From Styela clava (Eukaryota > Chordata > Ascidiacea > Stolidobranchia > Styelidae), in NCBI RefSeq assembly GCF_964204865.1, contig NC_135254.1, forward strand, positions 18,419,001 to 18,483,000: a DNA stretch of 64,000 bases, given 5' to 3'. This document shows positions 15,201 through 29,400 of this stretch, piece by piece. The notes beneath the pieces are model-generated. The model was not told the DNA's origin and did no database searches. It saw only the letters and a list, made by a program, of their open reading frames with translations. Every line of letters begins with the position of its first letter. The first letter of the stretch is position 1. Both the position numbers and the translations under genes were made by a program.

Positions 15201-18200
15201 CGAAGATGATTTTTAGGCGACCCAGTTTGGGGTCGCGACAAATTGGTTGGTGAACACTTTTGTAGAGTAATAACTTTATTTGTTTAATTTCCCACCGATC
15301 CGTAACAAATTCAATGAGGCCTGATATGACATTTGACACGTTAAATCCGTCTATGTTTGAGATGTCACAAAGTCAACCCCTTCCCCCAAAATAGACACCC
15401 AACATCTAAACACAGTCTGTAGTATTCTCCATGGAATTTGCGCACGTCTAATTAACTCTAGGTTTCTGTCAATTTAACTTTTTGTCCCGAGTAGAAAAAT
15501 CATATCCGTCTCATTTATATGCAAAGTTCGCATGTATTCGCATTGATCTCATCTGCACAGAGACATAAGAATATTTTTAATTACTGCCCGATGTACGGAA
15601 GGGTGTAATGAAAAGCATACATGTCTATATTATTACGGAAACACGATTATCTTCTCAACTGACAATTTTGGCTATGAACTTCATGTCCCTTCATAGTTTT
15701 ATGCGGCAACTTGTATCGATCTGTATGCGCTATCCTCGTTACTCTAAGGCGGTGTTTCTCAACCCATGGGTCGCGACCCAAAACTGGGTCACCTGAAAAT
15801 TAACTTGGGTCGCTTGTTTTTTCAACAAAAACCTAAAAGTTGCTAATTTCATTTTCTAGTAATTTCAATAGTAATTGTATACGTGGGAAGTATTACAGTG
15901 TAAAGACTCTGCAGCATTTTTTTCGTTTTGCTTTAAGTAAATCTACGTCACGAAAATCTCGCTGAGGGCAAACTAGCACAGCTTTATCACTTTGTTTTAT
16001 ATTATTCATTCAATTTTGGGGCCATAAAAATACTACATTCCACTTAGTATTTGAGCATATCCTTGGATCGCGAGATTTTTCAAAATTCATTTGTCGGAAT
16101 ATTGGGTCACAAAAAGTGGGGAACCACTTATCTAAGGGTCTGTTACAGCCCTACTATTGTATCGTAAATCAAGACAATCTTAGATATAAGTGTTTTAGAT
16201 CAAGACTACAAATAGTTATTTTTTCATAATATATCAGGTTATTTGGTTCTTCGTGCTAGTCCAATTATCTGTATATTTACTTATCCCTGTCCGTGACTAA
16301 GTTTCTAAATACTATTGAAGACAGGTCATGAATCATGTAAGGTAAAGCAAAATATTTTTAATACTGAAACCCTGAATGAAGTGTGAATCTCTTCATTGAA
16401 ATCATGACATTTCTCATCGAAAAGCATTATTATCGGAATGAAAATTACTGGTCTTAAATTGCTAAATGTTTGTGACAATTTTTATCTGATAATCATGGCT
16501 GAATAACAATGTATTTATAATATTTACATTAGACATGGAAGGCATTCTGCACAACATCACATATTCCATGAATAAATTGATTTTCCGATATTTGAGTACT
16601 CGTTATTTTCACAAATATTTCTAAAATCAAATAGTGTAATATCCGGCAATACAAAAGATAATTTTTTTATTATAACCATATTGTGAATAGATGTCCAATT
16701 CAAACTTATGATATAAATCTTATAAATATAAAATTTACATATGAATCAAATCCAAATAATGATTTTGAAAACGTTTATTAGGTTGGGAAAGCAGATCATA
16801 TCTCACCCAGAATCAATGTTTGCACATTCAAAATATTATTCTTGTTTATGAATTTTAACTTAATATTGTTTTTATTTAGTGTGGATGTAATTTAAACAAT
16901 TCTAATTCTACTTATACTCGAATATTGACAATTCAAGTGTGATAAAAAACGAGGACATTCCCGTTTACAATTTTATTTAAAAAATAACTTATTTAATATA
17001 TCCTTTTATATATGTATATATGGGATAACGGAAGAATGCCCTTTTTAGATTCGAATTCTTGACAATCAAATCACAAGGCAAAGAAACGGAGAACAAGATA
17101 GAATCGCCATCTGGCTTGCAGCTGCAAATCCTATTTTGGATCCATGGGTAAATACTAACCAGTTAATCCATTTATCGTTTTATCGGCGCTTCCTATAGCA
17201 ATGTATTTTTTAAATATTAGGCTTCAATCGATTTTTTTCTTTAACGAAAAGAAATTTAGTTGTTAATAAAATTGATGATATAAGAAAAAGTTTTTTCAAT
17301 TATTCGGGAACACCACCGTGTAGATTGTAGAATGAATCCTGAAAATCCAAACAGAAAATATCGTATTATTCTTTCGTTTCCAGGTCTACATATTACTTCG
17401 AAGATCAGTTGTGAAACGGTTGGTCAATTTTGCTAAATCAAATTGTTTTCCACAAGTAGAAAATAATTTGAAAGTAATCGTAAATCCGTCTTCTCCACAA
17501 AACTGCAATTCTTCACCAATAGATAGACGAAAAGGTAAGCTTCAGAAATGTGGAATAACTTGATTCATTTATAGTCTTTTTTGCGATGTGTGACTTTATT
17601 TATTTGTCACATTCAGGCATATGATTCATAGTTTCTAATTGATACCACTCCCTCAAACACAGAAAGCAGTACGATTGTTTTTAATTGCTGTCAAAAGTAT
17701 ATGTTGGAGTATTGAAATCGATTAATGCGTACGAAGTTACTTTTAGTTATTGTTATCTATTTTAACATGAGTCAAAAATCGATTTACACGGGATTGTATT
17801 GAATGGCAAGACCACACAAATCCTTGTCATATATTTGAGGCTTCTTGAAATATTTTAATTTACAAATATGAAAGGCAAATCATTGTTAACGAAATCATGC
17901 TCTAAATTATTGATCAGTGAAATGTTATATTCATATGTTGGAAATATCAGCTTCGAGTATTGAATGGTCGAGCAATTAATTGATCACCGTCCCAATTGGT
18001 CACAAACTTCTTTCAGAGATGCAATATTGAATAAGATTTGCTGACTCGAAAATATATAAGTTATACCAAACCTTTTAGGAATTCTGGGGCACATTGCGAA
18101 AATTTGAGATGTTGCACGGGCAATATAATTAACACTGGAATTATTCTTTACACTGACTTATATTTTTTGCTAATTATTTCAGAATACGAACGCTGTTTGT

Positions 18201-18352
18201 CTCTGAATCAATTCATGTATTCCTGCAACGGTAACGCTATTACGTCACAAGTGAATATCTATCAGAATGGAGTGAATTCTTTGCAAAATTTAACAAAATC
18301 TCCTTCTTATGAGAGTTTATATGATAATGCTCAACTAACGGAAGATTTATAG
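232..18352 (+). CDS. Receptor A: prostanoid (EP4-like) receptor family GPCR, 10 exons
   Basis: Seven-helix plasma-membrane receptor of the rhodopsin-class prostanoid family. Exons: 232-318, 2212-2437, 6292-6440, 7282-7434, 11824-11964, 13328-13428, 14036-14147, 17049-17147, 17384-17534, 18183-18352; 462 residues, all frames and phases agree. Exon 2 could instead end at 2449 in the same phase. The N-terminus carries an NVT glycosylation site. Seen in order: helix 1 GVLGNMLGIVSLV, helix 2 VDLAGNLATSPVT, LCNYSAF with the helix-3 disulfide Cys, AIERVLS in place of DRY, LPSMGFG then YTWCF in loop 2, CWLPLM in helix 6, NPILDPWVYILLRR in helix 7. These match human EP4 closely. Odd points: the helix-7 Arg before NPILDPW is Trp, and intracellular loop 1 is about 70 residues. 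The start is the first Met of an open 29-codon exon ending at a GTCAGA donor; a TTTTAG acceptor lies 30 bases upstream. AATAAA occurs at 18613 and 18626. Confidence 0.85.
3825..4033. repeat. Foldback-type repeat, long form, copy 1
   Basis: About 210 bases in receptor A intron 2. One end reads GGGGTACTCCCGGAGTATGTG, the other ACACATACTTCTGG. The copy at 53059-53266 is the same sequence in reverse complement, with shared internal blocks such as CACTTGGCTAACACAGACAG. No coding content; a MITE-like non-autonomous element by inference. Confidence 0.65.
15150..15260 (+). mobile_element. hAT-type element, left end only
   Basis: Begins CAGTGGTTCCCAACCTTTTT, the typical hAT terminal inverted repeat, followed by GGCGACCCAG repeats like those in the elements at 15750 and 50226. 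The partner right end is not visible, so the extent is approximate. Lies in receptor A intron 7. Confidence 0.5.
15750..16129 (+). mobile_element. hAT-type non-autonomous element
   Basis: Starts CGGTGTTTCTCAACCCATGGGTCGCGACCC and ends ..GGGTCACAAAAAGTGGGGAACCACTT, an imperfect hAT terminal inverted repeat. Flanked by CTCTAAGG and ATCTAAGG, a 7-of-8 match for the 8-bp target duplication. About 380 bases, no transposase frame. Confidence 0.65.
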
Positions 18353-20424
18353 AACCGTTTTTTCGAAAACTGTGAGGAAGTTTGCACATGGGAAATATTT
18401 GTCATATTACTGCTGATAAACAACTGTGTAAGTGTATTACCCTTTTTTTAATTAAAAAATTTTCAAGTAGGGAAAATAATATTATAGTCAAACTGCTTGT
18501 ACCTAAATAATACCCGTGAAACTAATTTGCAACGCCATTGTTTTGTTTGTTAAAACACTCTTTACACGTGTTATTTCAATGTGTGTCGATGTGGGACGGA
18601 TAATCACCTGAGAATAAAAGAAGTGAATAAACGGTGCATTATACACTGTCGAAATGAAAAAAAATTGATAATAGTCATCATATCGTTTAATATTAATCAA
18701 ACACAAAAAATTGTTTTGATTCTGGTATAATACGGGATCCTGAAATTTTAAAATTTAATATTTTGGTTAAATAAACAGGGTATAGTGGTAATTATTTGGA
18801 AAATTATAATATAAAACAAAAAATTTACCATTCTTCAATCATTCTTCACCATCGGTTAGTGTGACATAAAATGCCATTTTTCTTATATTCATTATTTCCT
18901 ATATCGTTGTCATTTCTTTTCACTGTGTTTACAATTCTTCAACTTTCAAACTACTTTCCGAATGATAAAAATTGAATTATATTTTGAAAGATTATAAATT
19001 TATTGAATATTGAATGTATTTGTGTTTTTCTGCTTTAGCTAATTAAATGAGCAAACAATTATCTATGAAGCTTAGTGGGTCGGTATGGGATCGGCTGCGC
19101 TGTCTTTTTGTCCGTACTAAATCAAAGTCATTCATGCTCAGCACCACTATGGGGTTTCTACTGATGCAGTATAACAATCCGAATTGATTTTAACCAGCTC
19201 TTTCAAATCACCGCGAGATACGTTCTTATGATGTTGATTAGCGAAGTCCGGGAAAAAATACTTCTGTAAACACGTCATTCTGTTATTCTCCCATAGATTT
19301 GATCAAGTGAAAATTAATCAGAAAAAGAAATTTTTCTATTAAATGTTGAACAATATATAAAATTTATAATTATAGCATAAAAAAGAAAAATAAACACCGT
19401 TAATTCAAAAGCACATGAATAGGAAAGCAAAATATACCCACAAGAAACTTCAACTATATAGGTACCAGAAGTTAAAGATCCCGAGTTCGATTTTTGATTT
19501 GACACTTCAATATATCTAATCTAGTCTAATAATCCAGCTATGGCAAACAGAAACAAGTTATTATTTTTTTTTCGAAATTCAATTTGTAACTCTCGTGCAC
19601 TGAAACCGTGTTAAGTACTGCCGTTGGGCTTTTCCTGAATCACAAAAGCAATCAAACTTAACTATATCATTTAACAGTCATATTAGCTGTATATATACAT
19701 AAACGTGGAAAGCAACATAAATAAAGTATATTTAACATAGAAAAGTTAGTACACCACTTGTTGCGAGTTATTCGTTATCACAGTAAACAACAGTGAACAT
19801 AAATATAATCAATGAAAAATACAAAAAAAATAGTGTTAGCTTGCGATATACACAAGTGTGAAAATATAGTTACCTAGAAGATGACTTTAAGTAAATTTGG
19901 TATCAGAACCTTTTATAATCTTGGTTACATCGAACTGATAAGTTATGGGGCAGCTATCGCATATTGTTGCATTCACTCAAATTTTCTCATTTCGCTACCA
20001 TACACATTCTAAGAATCTAACAACTCTTTCTTCTAATTGATTGAAGCATTATATTTTCTATTGTTTGGTTATTATTGTTCCGTTGCATCGTTTTTACCCC
20101 AATATCACCATTGTAAGATCGTGTAGAGCGATGGTGCACCGATAGAAACTTTGCTGAAATAGTGGCTGCAAAATAAAATAAAGTAGGTATAACAGTATAG
20201 ATTCTCAAAATTTTCAAATATTCAAATCAATCCTGCTTGGTACGGCAGGGTCGTAAGTATAAGCCAAGGGTGATATACGAAAGATCAACAAAGGGAGAGT
20301 CCCAAAGAAAATTGGGGACAGCAGCAGTTATCAGTTAACAGCCTAGAGATAGTTGGGATCAAGTGCCTGCTGACGTAAAAACCTTTTATTCAAATAAACA
20401 TAGCGAACCTTCACTAAACAGCAA
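18353..20424. other. Spacer between the 3' ends of receptors A and B
   Basis: About 2 kb, AT-rich, separating the tail-to-tail receptor genes. It holds AATAAA signals on the + strand at 18613, 18626 and near 18768, and on the - strand at 20390-20385. No coding exon or recognised repeat seen. Confidence 0.5.
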
Positions 20425-23400
20425 TCAAATTAGAGCTACATGTACCGATGGTACGCTATGAACTATTTGTGGATCCATAACTGCTCTATCAGTAGTTACT
20501 TGCATGGGCGTGTAAAACGTCGTATATGAAGATATCGAAAGTTTAATAAAGGGAATTTTGAGAGGAGAAGATTTTGAGAATAAATCGTCGTACATAAAAA
20601 CTTGGTAAATGATATTAAATGGCGAAAAATAGTATTTTTTATAACTCAGACAAAAATGATTTTTTTGTACGAGAATCTTTTTCATGACAATATCTGATCA
20701 AAGACTTTTTTATTTTGTGTAATTTTCCGGCTTCACTCTTTGACTCAATTCCGAAAGGTAACTTCTGTTTATTGTATCGCCTTATCATTTTATCAACACA
20801 AACCGACAACTTTGCGTATCATGGTATAAACAGAAATAACGCTTCTGCGAACCGTGACGAATTTGGGTTGATCAATTCGTCCGTAAGGAAACAGCCTAGG
20901 GATAATATACTTCGCATAACATAGGTGTAGGCTGTTTTCAACTGAAAATACTAGCATTTACTTTCAGTCGAATCTGACATAAAGGTCCCTTTAGCTGGTG
21001 TGACAACGATATCCAAGTCAGTCGATTTGTTGTCTTTCTTTCTGTGGTAACATATTGTAGATTTGGCAAAGTTTATTATTCTTTTGACAACTGTTCTTCT
21101 CAACAGAATGTAAACCTGAACAAAAAAATAAATAAAACAAATTTAACAAAATCTAATTTTATGTCGGTACTTATATCAATAAATCTTTTATATCAAATGA
21201 ATCAGAATGACGTATATAAATCTTTGTCCTAATGAAGGTTCAGTTTTCAAACCCTCGACATTTTGAATCATTTAAGAAGAAGAATAGGGTTGAACTTATC
21301 CTTTATAGCGTTTTTTAGAAGGAAGACCAAACTAGTTCAATTTGCTAGAACAGCACAGTTAGTTAGACGCGTTAATTTGGTTTAACTAAGCCATGATGCT
21401 AACTTGTGCAAATCGGAGTCGCCCCAAATTATTTCAAGATTCGTTGGCTGGCATGGGATTTCCTTCAATTAAATACGATGATCATCAGAAAAAGTTTTGT
21501 TGTTAGATCCGTTTTGAAGCAAATAGAAGCTTTTCCTCATTGGTCAAATGCCAGGTAATAAAATTCAACCAAGTGCCAAGTTTTGATTCATATTGAACTC
21601 AAGAGAGAAGCTCATAGACAAGGGTCGCGTGAGTCGTATAGAATTTAGGACGAGCAGGAATGTGAACTCGCTTTTGACGCAAAGGTTGCAGAATAATCAG
21701 ATTGCAATAATTACATTCCGGTTAACCAGGAACCTTAGACATTCCAGAAATTGCAGTTTGTCCTCTAACACTTTGTCTTCCATCTCAACGAAAATAGAGT
21801 TGTAATCATGCTCTACAGCTGCTAAGTAACAACGCCATATTGTGCCAATGTCGACAAATTATCGACAAACAAGACGACAAATCAAATGATTATGTTCCAA
21901 ATGTATTTCAACTGTTATTAACCTTACCCAAGGGTCCAGTATCGGATTCGCAGCTGCAAGCCAGATAGCCAATCTATCATGTTCGCCGTTTGTCTCTCGT
22001 GAATGTTGATTGACAATAATTCGAACCTAACAAAACAAATATAATTTATCTATAATTCCCCTATTTTACTATTTTGCCCGTGCTATCCAACCAGCAGACG
22101 TTACAGATGAGAATGGACATATAATCTTGATAATAAACAAGAGAGCAATGCTCAAATATATCGACACAAAAGCCAAAACGAAGTAGTAAAGGTAGTGATC
22201 CTACCGGTTCGGTACCGTAGTCTACCCGACTTCGACTGACCACCCAACCAAAAAGATTGCGAACGCGAACGATTTTTAATTTTGATGATGTCATCACACA
22301 CAGAAAACAGAAACCACAAAGCCCACAGAAATTTGTGAAATAAATAACAGTGAAAGCGTTCTATCGACAACAACAATCTTTAACCACTGGAACTTTCAAA
22401 GCAATTGGTCCAGATAACAACAAGATCAACAATAACAAGTTAAAAGCATAGCAACAAAACGATCTGTGGGTCCACTTTGTTTCCAATAATAATTCTTACA
22501 TCGAGTTCACGCTCGATTCAATTTGGTAGTCTTTTAAATTTTACTATTATTTTCATACAGTTGAAATACTATTAACCTTCTACGTTGACAGTAAAAGTAA
22601 CCTTTATGTATCAGCAGTAGTCTAGATCAGGAGTCACCAAACATTTTTGTCAATGCAATACAATAAATTCCAAGAAGTTGGGAAATCCATTCAATTTATT
22701 CAACAATATAAATTCTACATTCCTGAAGTCTTGAATATTAAATTCTATATCGCAGAATATAGATCAAGAACATCATAGCAAAACAAATATAAAAGATTTT
22801 TTGACATATCCGCATGTGAGCAGTACAAAAGTTAACGTGACTTGTACTATTAGCGCAAAATGCACGTTCAAAGCTCATTTTGGCACGATAAACGTACACA
22901 GCAACAGTTTCGCCGATAGCACACGCCACGAGTGTACGAGTGCATCCAATTGGAAAAAGCGTTGCGTACCCGTTGAGAATTTTAGCCATTTTATCACAGC
23001 TATTTCTAGACAATTTATGATTACTGCAATTAACTACAACTCCTGAGAAGGCGAAATGAATAGCATACAAAACTAACGAATAGCATACAAAATCGCGAAA
23101 ACGAGGTATTGTTTGAAACCTCGACTGAAAATCTGATGACCAATGTTCCGAAAAAAGGAAGTCGATGGTCAGGGAAACATCTCTTGAAAAAAATCGCCAC
23201 TTTTCCGTGTTATTGCGGGCTAGATGAAACGACGCCACGGGCCGGATCTGGCCCGCGGGCCGTAGTTTGGTGATTCCTGGTGTAGACTAACAAACAAGTT
23301 GTGATGGCAGCAAGGATCAGGCAACAATCGCATTCGGGGAAATTTGTCTGTTTGTCAAATAGTTATAAATTTTTTCACATGATGCGGAACTTCAGCTTTG

Positions 23401-26400
23401 TCTCACTTAATGTTGCAAAGTAAAACGGACGGTGTAAATAGATTGATTTTTCTACATGATGCGGAACGACCAATTTGTCATAATGAATGTTGACAAGTAA
23501 AACGGGCGGTGACATTCGATTGATTGATAACCAAAGCTATATGGTTGAAAGCTACCTAAATACCATATGAATGAAATGACTTATAGCTTCATAAAAAAGT
23601 ACAACAAAATTTTCAGGAAATCCTGCAGCTAAATTTAAGGTATGGTATACAAACACCTGGTAATGTATCAATTTATTTGTGTTGATGTTGACATGCCGCG
23701 GGGGAGTATATTAGCACATCATAGTCATTATTCCTTTTTTAGTTAAATCAAAGAAACAACACGATATTATCATGTTGCGGTATGATAACTTTATTTTACA
23801 GTTCGACATATTGTAATAGGCAATTCCCATTCAGAATAATTACGTCTGGATGGTCATTGCTCACAAAACGTGAAAAGAAAAACTCATTTGGGTCAAAAAG
23901 TTTTTGGGTTTTTCTACAGGAGACAATTGGGACAATTGAACCCCAGTTATAATCTGTTTTGGGCATAGAAAAAAACTTCACCTGTGTTACTGTATCGCAC
24001 CATTATAGTTAGAATACAAATGGATTTTTGGATAAAATCGAAATCTGATGTATTATTGAAAGCCCAAAAAAGTAAGACATACTGAAAAACGTCTATACTA
24101 TTTTGTTCTCGAAAAGTTCAAGGCCGAATACAGAATCAATATTAATTTTTATGGTTTGCATACTAAATACGCGAACAAAACTTTTTTATCAAATGATCTA
24201 AATTTTTTTTTTCTATTGATGGTTATGTGAGTTTTGGATATAAATATATATACAAACGTAATCATTCAAAAACGTTACTTTCACGTTTACAAATCGTTAG
24301 ATAATCACTAAATTTGAAAAGAATTTTGGAGAAAACGCCCATTGGATATTCTCAATCTGTAATGGAACATCGACCAAAGCGAAATTATTAGATATAGATT
24401 TACGGAATAGGCAGTAGGCGGTTTTTATTTACGCCAGATTTATTTATTATCCATCATTATATAGGGTAGCCAAAATAAAACCATTACAAAATACCCCCGA
24501 GGTTGGATAATACTCTTATCAGCGTTGCAATATGCCGAGTCGACATATGCCTGTATATTAAATTCAAAAGATGGTATAATTGAAGTCAAAAATACAATTA
24601 TAGTCTTTTTTGTAATAGGATATTTTTATACATATTTCTTGGGGCGGAATAAACCTGACATAGCATAAAAAAAAAACATAAAACACAAATGGCATGGATA
24701 AATGAATTTCAGATACCCAATTATTTGACAACCAACTACCCATTTTAACTTTAAGACCATTTAAAAAAGTTGAATAAAATTTGGAAAACGGATTTAAAAT
24801 TCCGAGTTTATGAACGGATCGCGTATAAAAAATTTGCTTCATAATTTCGATTTCTCAATTTTGATAAAATATTTTGATTCGGCAAACGCGATTCAAAACG
24901 GAGTCTCTCTCTCTCTCTCTCTCACGGCATGATTTAAATCTCCTTAATTTTTGCTGTTTAATTACCGATCTGGGTTACAGTAAAATATGGACATGCGTTA
25001 TGAGCACATTGTTATACTGACTAAATCTGTATTGTAAACTACAGCACAGTCAATTCAGAATACCAATTTTGTTTAACAGCAGGCATTCTTTATCAATTTC
25101 TAATATTTATCTAATAATTGGGAAACTTAGGAAGTTTATTTTAAACTACCCCATAGAAAATATACACTACAAATCACATTTAGTACTGTGTTTTCAAGCA
25201 TATTTACCATGAGAGGTAACCAACATATGATATATATACACGTCATCACAATAAGTTGAATTATCGTTTGTGTTTCCATGCCCCATGACTTCTTCTGTGC
25301 CCTGAGAATTATGACGCAGAATGTTATAAGTAGCGAGTTACGATATCATGTATTTTCGATTAACGTAAAGTAACACAAATACCCTAAAACAAATCACCCT
25401 GAAAATGCATTTAGCGGAAACAATACTCACGGACGAGCTCACTGCTCTCCATTAAAAGTGATTGCATGAAATAGGTAGCAAGTTCCGCTTCTTTATAATA
25501 GTATTAAATAACATATTTGTAACCCTACAATACAATATACATGGCGCAAATTTAATTAGATTAACTCAAACTAGGTGATATAATGTGTCAAGTAATTGAA
25601 TTACTGACTTGTCATTAGTATTTGTCGTTGAGATCCAGATGATATATATAAAGGCAAAATATTAGCTGTTTAAATTATTTGCTAAAATTTAAGAGCATGA
25701 AGCTAAAGCATTATTAAGAGAGTTTATTTTTCTACTATTCAATAAACCTATTAAAAGAAATAAATTGGGGAATAATTTTTGGAAATGATAATAATCAAAT
25801 ACTCAAGAATTTTAATAAAATAAAATGAATTTACATTCATACCTTATTTTTTTCATTTTTAACAAACCGACGACCACACTTACATTGCATAGAATTGTGG
25901 TTAGGATTAACGCTATTCCAATAGTTGCATATATGTAGTTGAACGCCTGAAACACAACAAGTACATTACTTTTCCAAGTTTTGTCAAGTGCATGATCATC
26001 TTAAAAATGACCTCTTCGTGGAATGAAGATTTTACATGAGCTATGAGTTGTGTCGCACAAAGCAAGGGAGTTATCGTTTGAAAGCAGTGAGAGTTTTAGT
26101 CAATACAGAAAATACCCGGTACTGTTCTAGAAGGTCCTCCTCAAATGCGAACTAAAGCAGATGCCGGATTCAAAAATATTTCAAAGGGTCATATTACGAT
26201 AATATTAGTAACTGTACATTGAAATATCTATTAAAATGTCCTGGGTAATAATCACGTAGTTTATTCGTTATGTAGAGGATGAAAGTAATTGTACTAACCA
26301 TGTCCTTTTGTTCAGTAGCTTGCCAATCTGCGAAGCACCACGTATTTGGATACATTGATCGTACAGCACCGAACCCCATAGAAGGAAGTGCGGAAAACAG

Positions 26401-29400
26401 TGCCGACGCCAGTAAGACTATGAGTATTGCTATATTGGCCTGGATTATAAATATAAATGTTTTACGAATAGTTTTAAAGTATTAAGTATGGACATTTCCA
26501 AGAAAAATTGTTATTCTTGTAATTTTTTTGTATGCGATGTGTGATCGAGCAACTTAATTAACGACTGGGCAGGACTAACGACTACTACATTAATGACAAG
26601 AAAGCTATGACCAATACAAATATTCCATATGACATCAATAAATATGAGTCTGTCTGTTAGATGCACGCGATATCTCACGAAAGCGAGATTGAATCTGCTC
26701 CAGATTTTGCATGTGCATTTATCATATGTCGGACCAAAAGGCTATTGATTTTGGATAAATTATGTCGTATAATTAGCGAGTTATTAATTAATTAGTGATG
26801 GGACACAATATGTCACTATGGAGTGAAGTTTTGGGGATCCCCTAACTTTTGATCGATAAGTCTTCGGTCTCTGACCGATAATCTCGTTTCGACGTTGTTA
26901 CATTTTTTGACATCCGATGTGCACACACCTTCGAACAGCAATAATTACTACATATAATATAGCACTGTATTTGAATCGATTTCTCCCATCAGTCAAGCCG
27001 AATTTTGTGAGTTCTCCCAATGCATTACTTAATACTAGAATTGTGTTGAATTCATTATATATATCGCTATACGCCAACACAGAAAGATATCCACAAATTT
27101 CACACCTTGGGTATTTGAGTCAATCTCCTGAGAATTACGACGAGCTAATCAGCGTTTCTGACTCAATAATACAATGTCTTATATGTACGTACATGGCGAT
27201 ATGAAATCACTAATGCGTATATCAGAAATATGTGTGATGTAACGGTGCTCACAATTCACGAACGACTGAAATGGAGGGAAATCTTAGATGTGATATGTGA
27301 TTGGTATTGAATTTAACTTTTACCCTTTGATATTAGTGTCTTCGGAAAGCATGCATGCAATTTTACAAATTAATCAAACACTAAATAGCAAGTAAACTGA
27401 TGAGAGACTTTAAGCTCAAATTACAGACCGACGACCCACAGTTGATATGATATGCTTGACATATGCAATTAGTGCCCGATAACGAGTATGTTAGGTCCAA
27501 ATAAATGATGTACACAAACGTTACTTATATACTTTTATAAATATCCAATATCGATCGTTTCCAAAAATCGAAATAACAAAAGTATTGATTGGAAATTATT
27601 TCGCATATCAGCTGCTGGGTAGTGGGTATTTAAACAAGGCTTATTATTATAAACGCTCCGCTGCTAGGTATTTTATTATTATTTATTTTTATTTTTTTGA
27701 GGGGGGGGGGGGCGAATTTCTGCGGTTTATCATCGCCTACCTACGCCATTCATGCACTCCGGGTGAGACAGTGAAAGATTTTGGTTTCATTATACATTTG
27801 AACCCGTAATTTGAACCCACGACAATTGAACCTGCATACTATTAAACCTATGGAAATTTGAATCCATACTAACCCTAACCCATGGATTTTAGCACCGGCA
27901 TATAGAAGAACCCGTGGATATACGGGTGCAAATGTATGGGTTCAAATGTACGTGGGTTTAAATGTGTTGTCATCAAGATTTTCTGATTAACCACGAGTCC
28001 AACGCACCCATGAAAATGGGAATGAAATCTACATATTTCAAATTGCCAACATCGCAAGCGTAGTGCTATGATTCAACAATTCTAATATGGCTATATTCTA
28101 TCAAACCTATATTCGAACCTAATTATTTTATGGATAGTTAACTAAAACTTATCGCAAAATTAACTTTCAATGCTTATCGTTTTTTTCGAAGACAAAAAAG
28201 TCTAGCGAGCTCCTGTTCTATATGTGTGTGCTGGGTTTGTGGGCATGCAGAAAAAATTGATTTGAAGGCCTATTTTGCTAATGTGAAATCGATACTTTCA
28301 ACGTTATTCCATTGATCATGTGATATTTAGCGTATAGTAACACAAACCGAAGCATCAAATTTATCATACTCATATATCATACTGTATGGATAACTTCACA
28401 TCAATCAGTTTTTTATTTCTATTTAGAAGAACGATGGATAGTACATTTAAAATTTAACAAGATTTAACAAGATCCATTTAAGAAAGGATTAAAGCAAGCA
28501 TTATGATTAATGTTTAAAATTGTAAGTCGAGCACGAAAAAAATGTGTACGGCATGCATTTTTGTATTCGAGCGAGGTTCGAAACTCTATCGAAAATTTTT
28601 GAGTCTGTGTCAAGCGAGTGGAGCTTATTACTTTTGATGGATAAAATACTATTGAAAATATAAAAATCCTGTTCTTTTTTAGTTAATGAATCATTTTTCG
28701 AAGCGCTTTGTGGTGGCGTGACAGTGGCCCATTCATCAAACCCTCTGACTGGGAAGTTTGGGTTTAACTTAATTACTTGGAGTAAAGTCAAAACATGGGT
28801 ATGAATCAAACCATAACGAGAAAACAATGTTGTATGGGGTTCGATTGAAAATCTTTAATAAACTACAATCAAGTTTCTGAATCCAAGCGAAACAAACAAA
28901 TGCTTTTTGCCTTGTGATTCTGTCAAGCCATAGCATCATAAAAGCACTCGCACGCCTTCTTGAAGTTTGTCTCAAATTACAGCCATTGTTTTCTAGTCAT
29001 AACATTTGTTTGAAGTCTGAGTCATTCATTTAGCAGGAAATCGAATATTCTGCGTTACATTTATAAGTCGGGTATGCTCCATACATGAGACGTATTCGAA
29101 TATCAATTAATGATCGACGTTAAGCATTCAATATTTGATTATTTTACCAGTTTAAAACACTTAAAATTGTAATTTCGCTCGTAACTTGTGCTTTTGCCAT
29201 ATGTAAAACAATTTGTTGTTTTTTTCACTTGATTTGAATTGTAAAATATAAGACTTATTCTCGCCCGCCATATATTCTTTTGTTTTGTATTACAGATTGC
29301 TAATGGACTGAACATTGAACATAAAACCGTTTTCAGGTGGAATTAAAGTCGACATTATTCTCAGGTGGACAAATTAAATTCTACACTCTTCAAACGCTAA

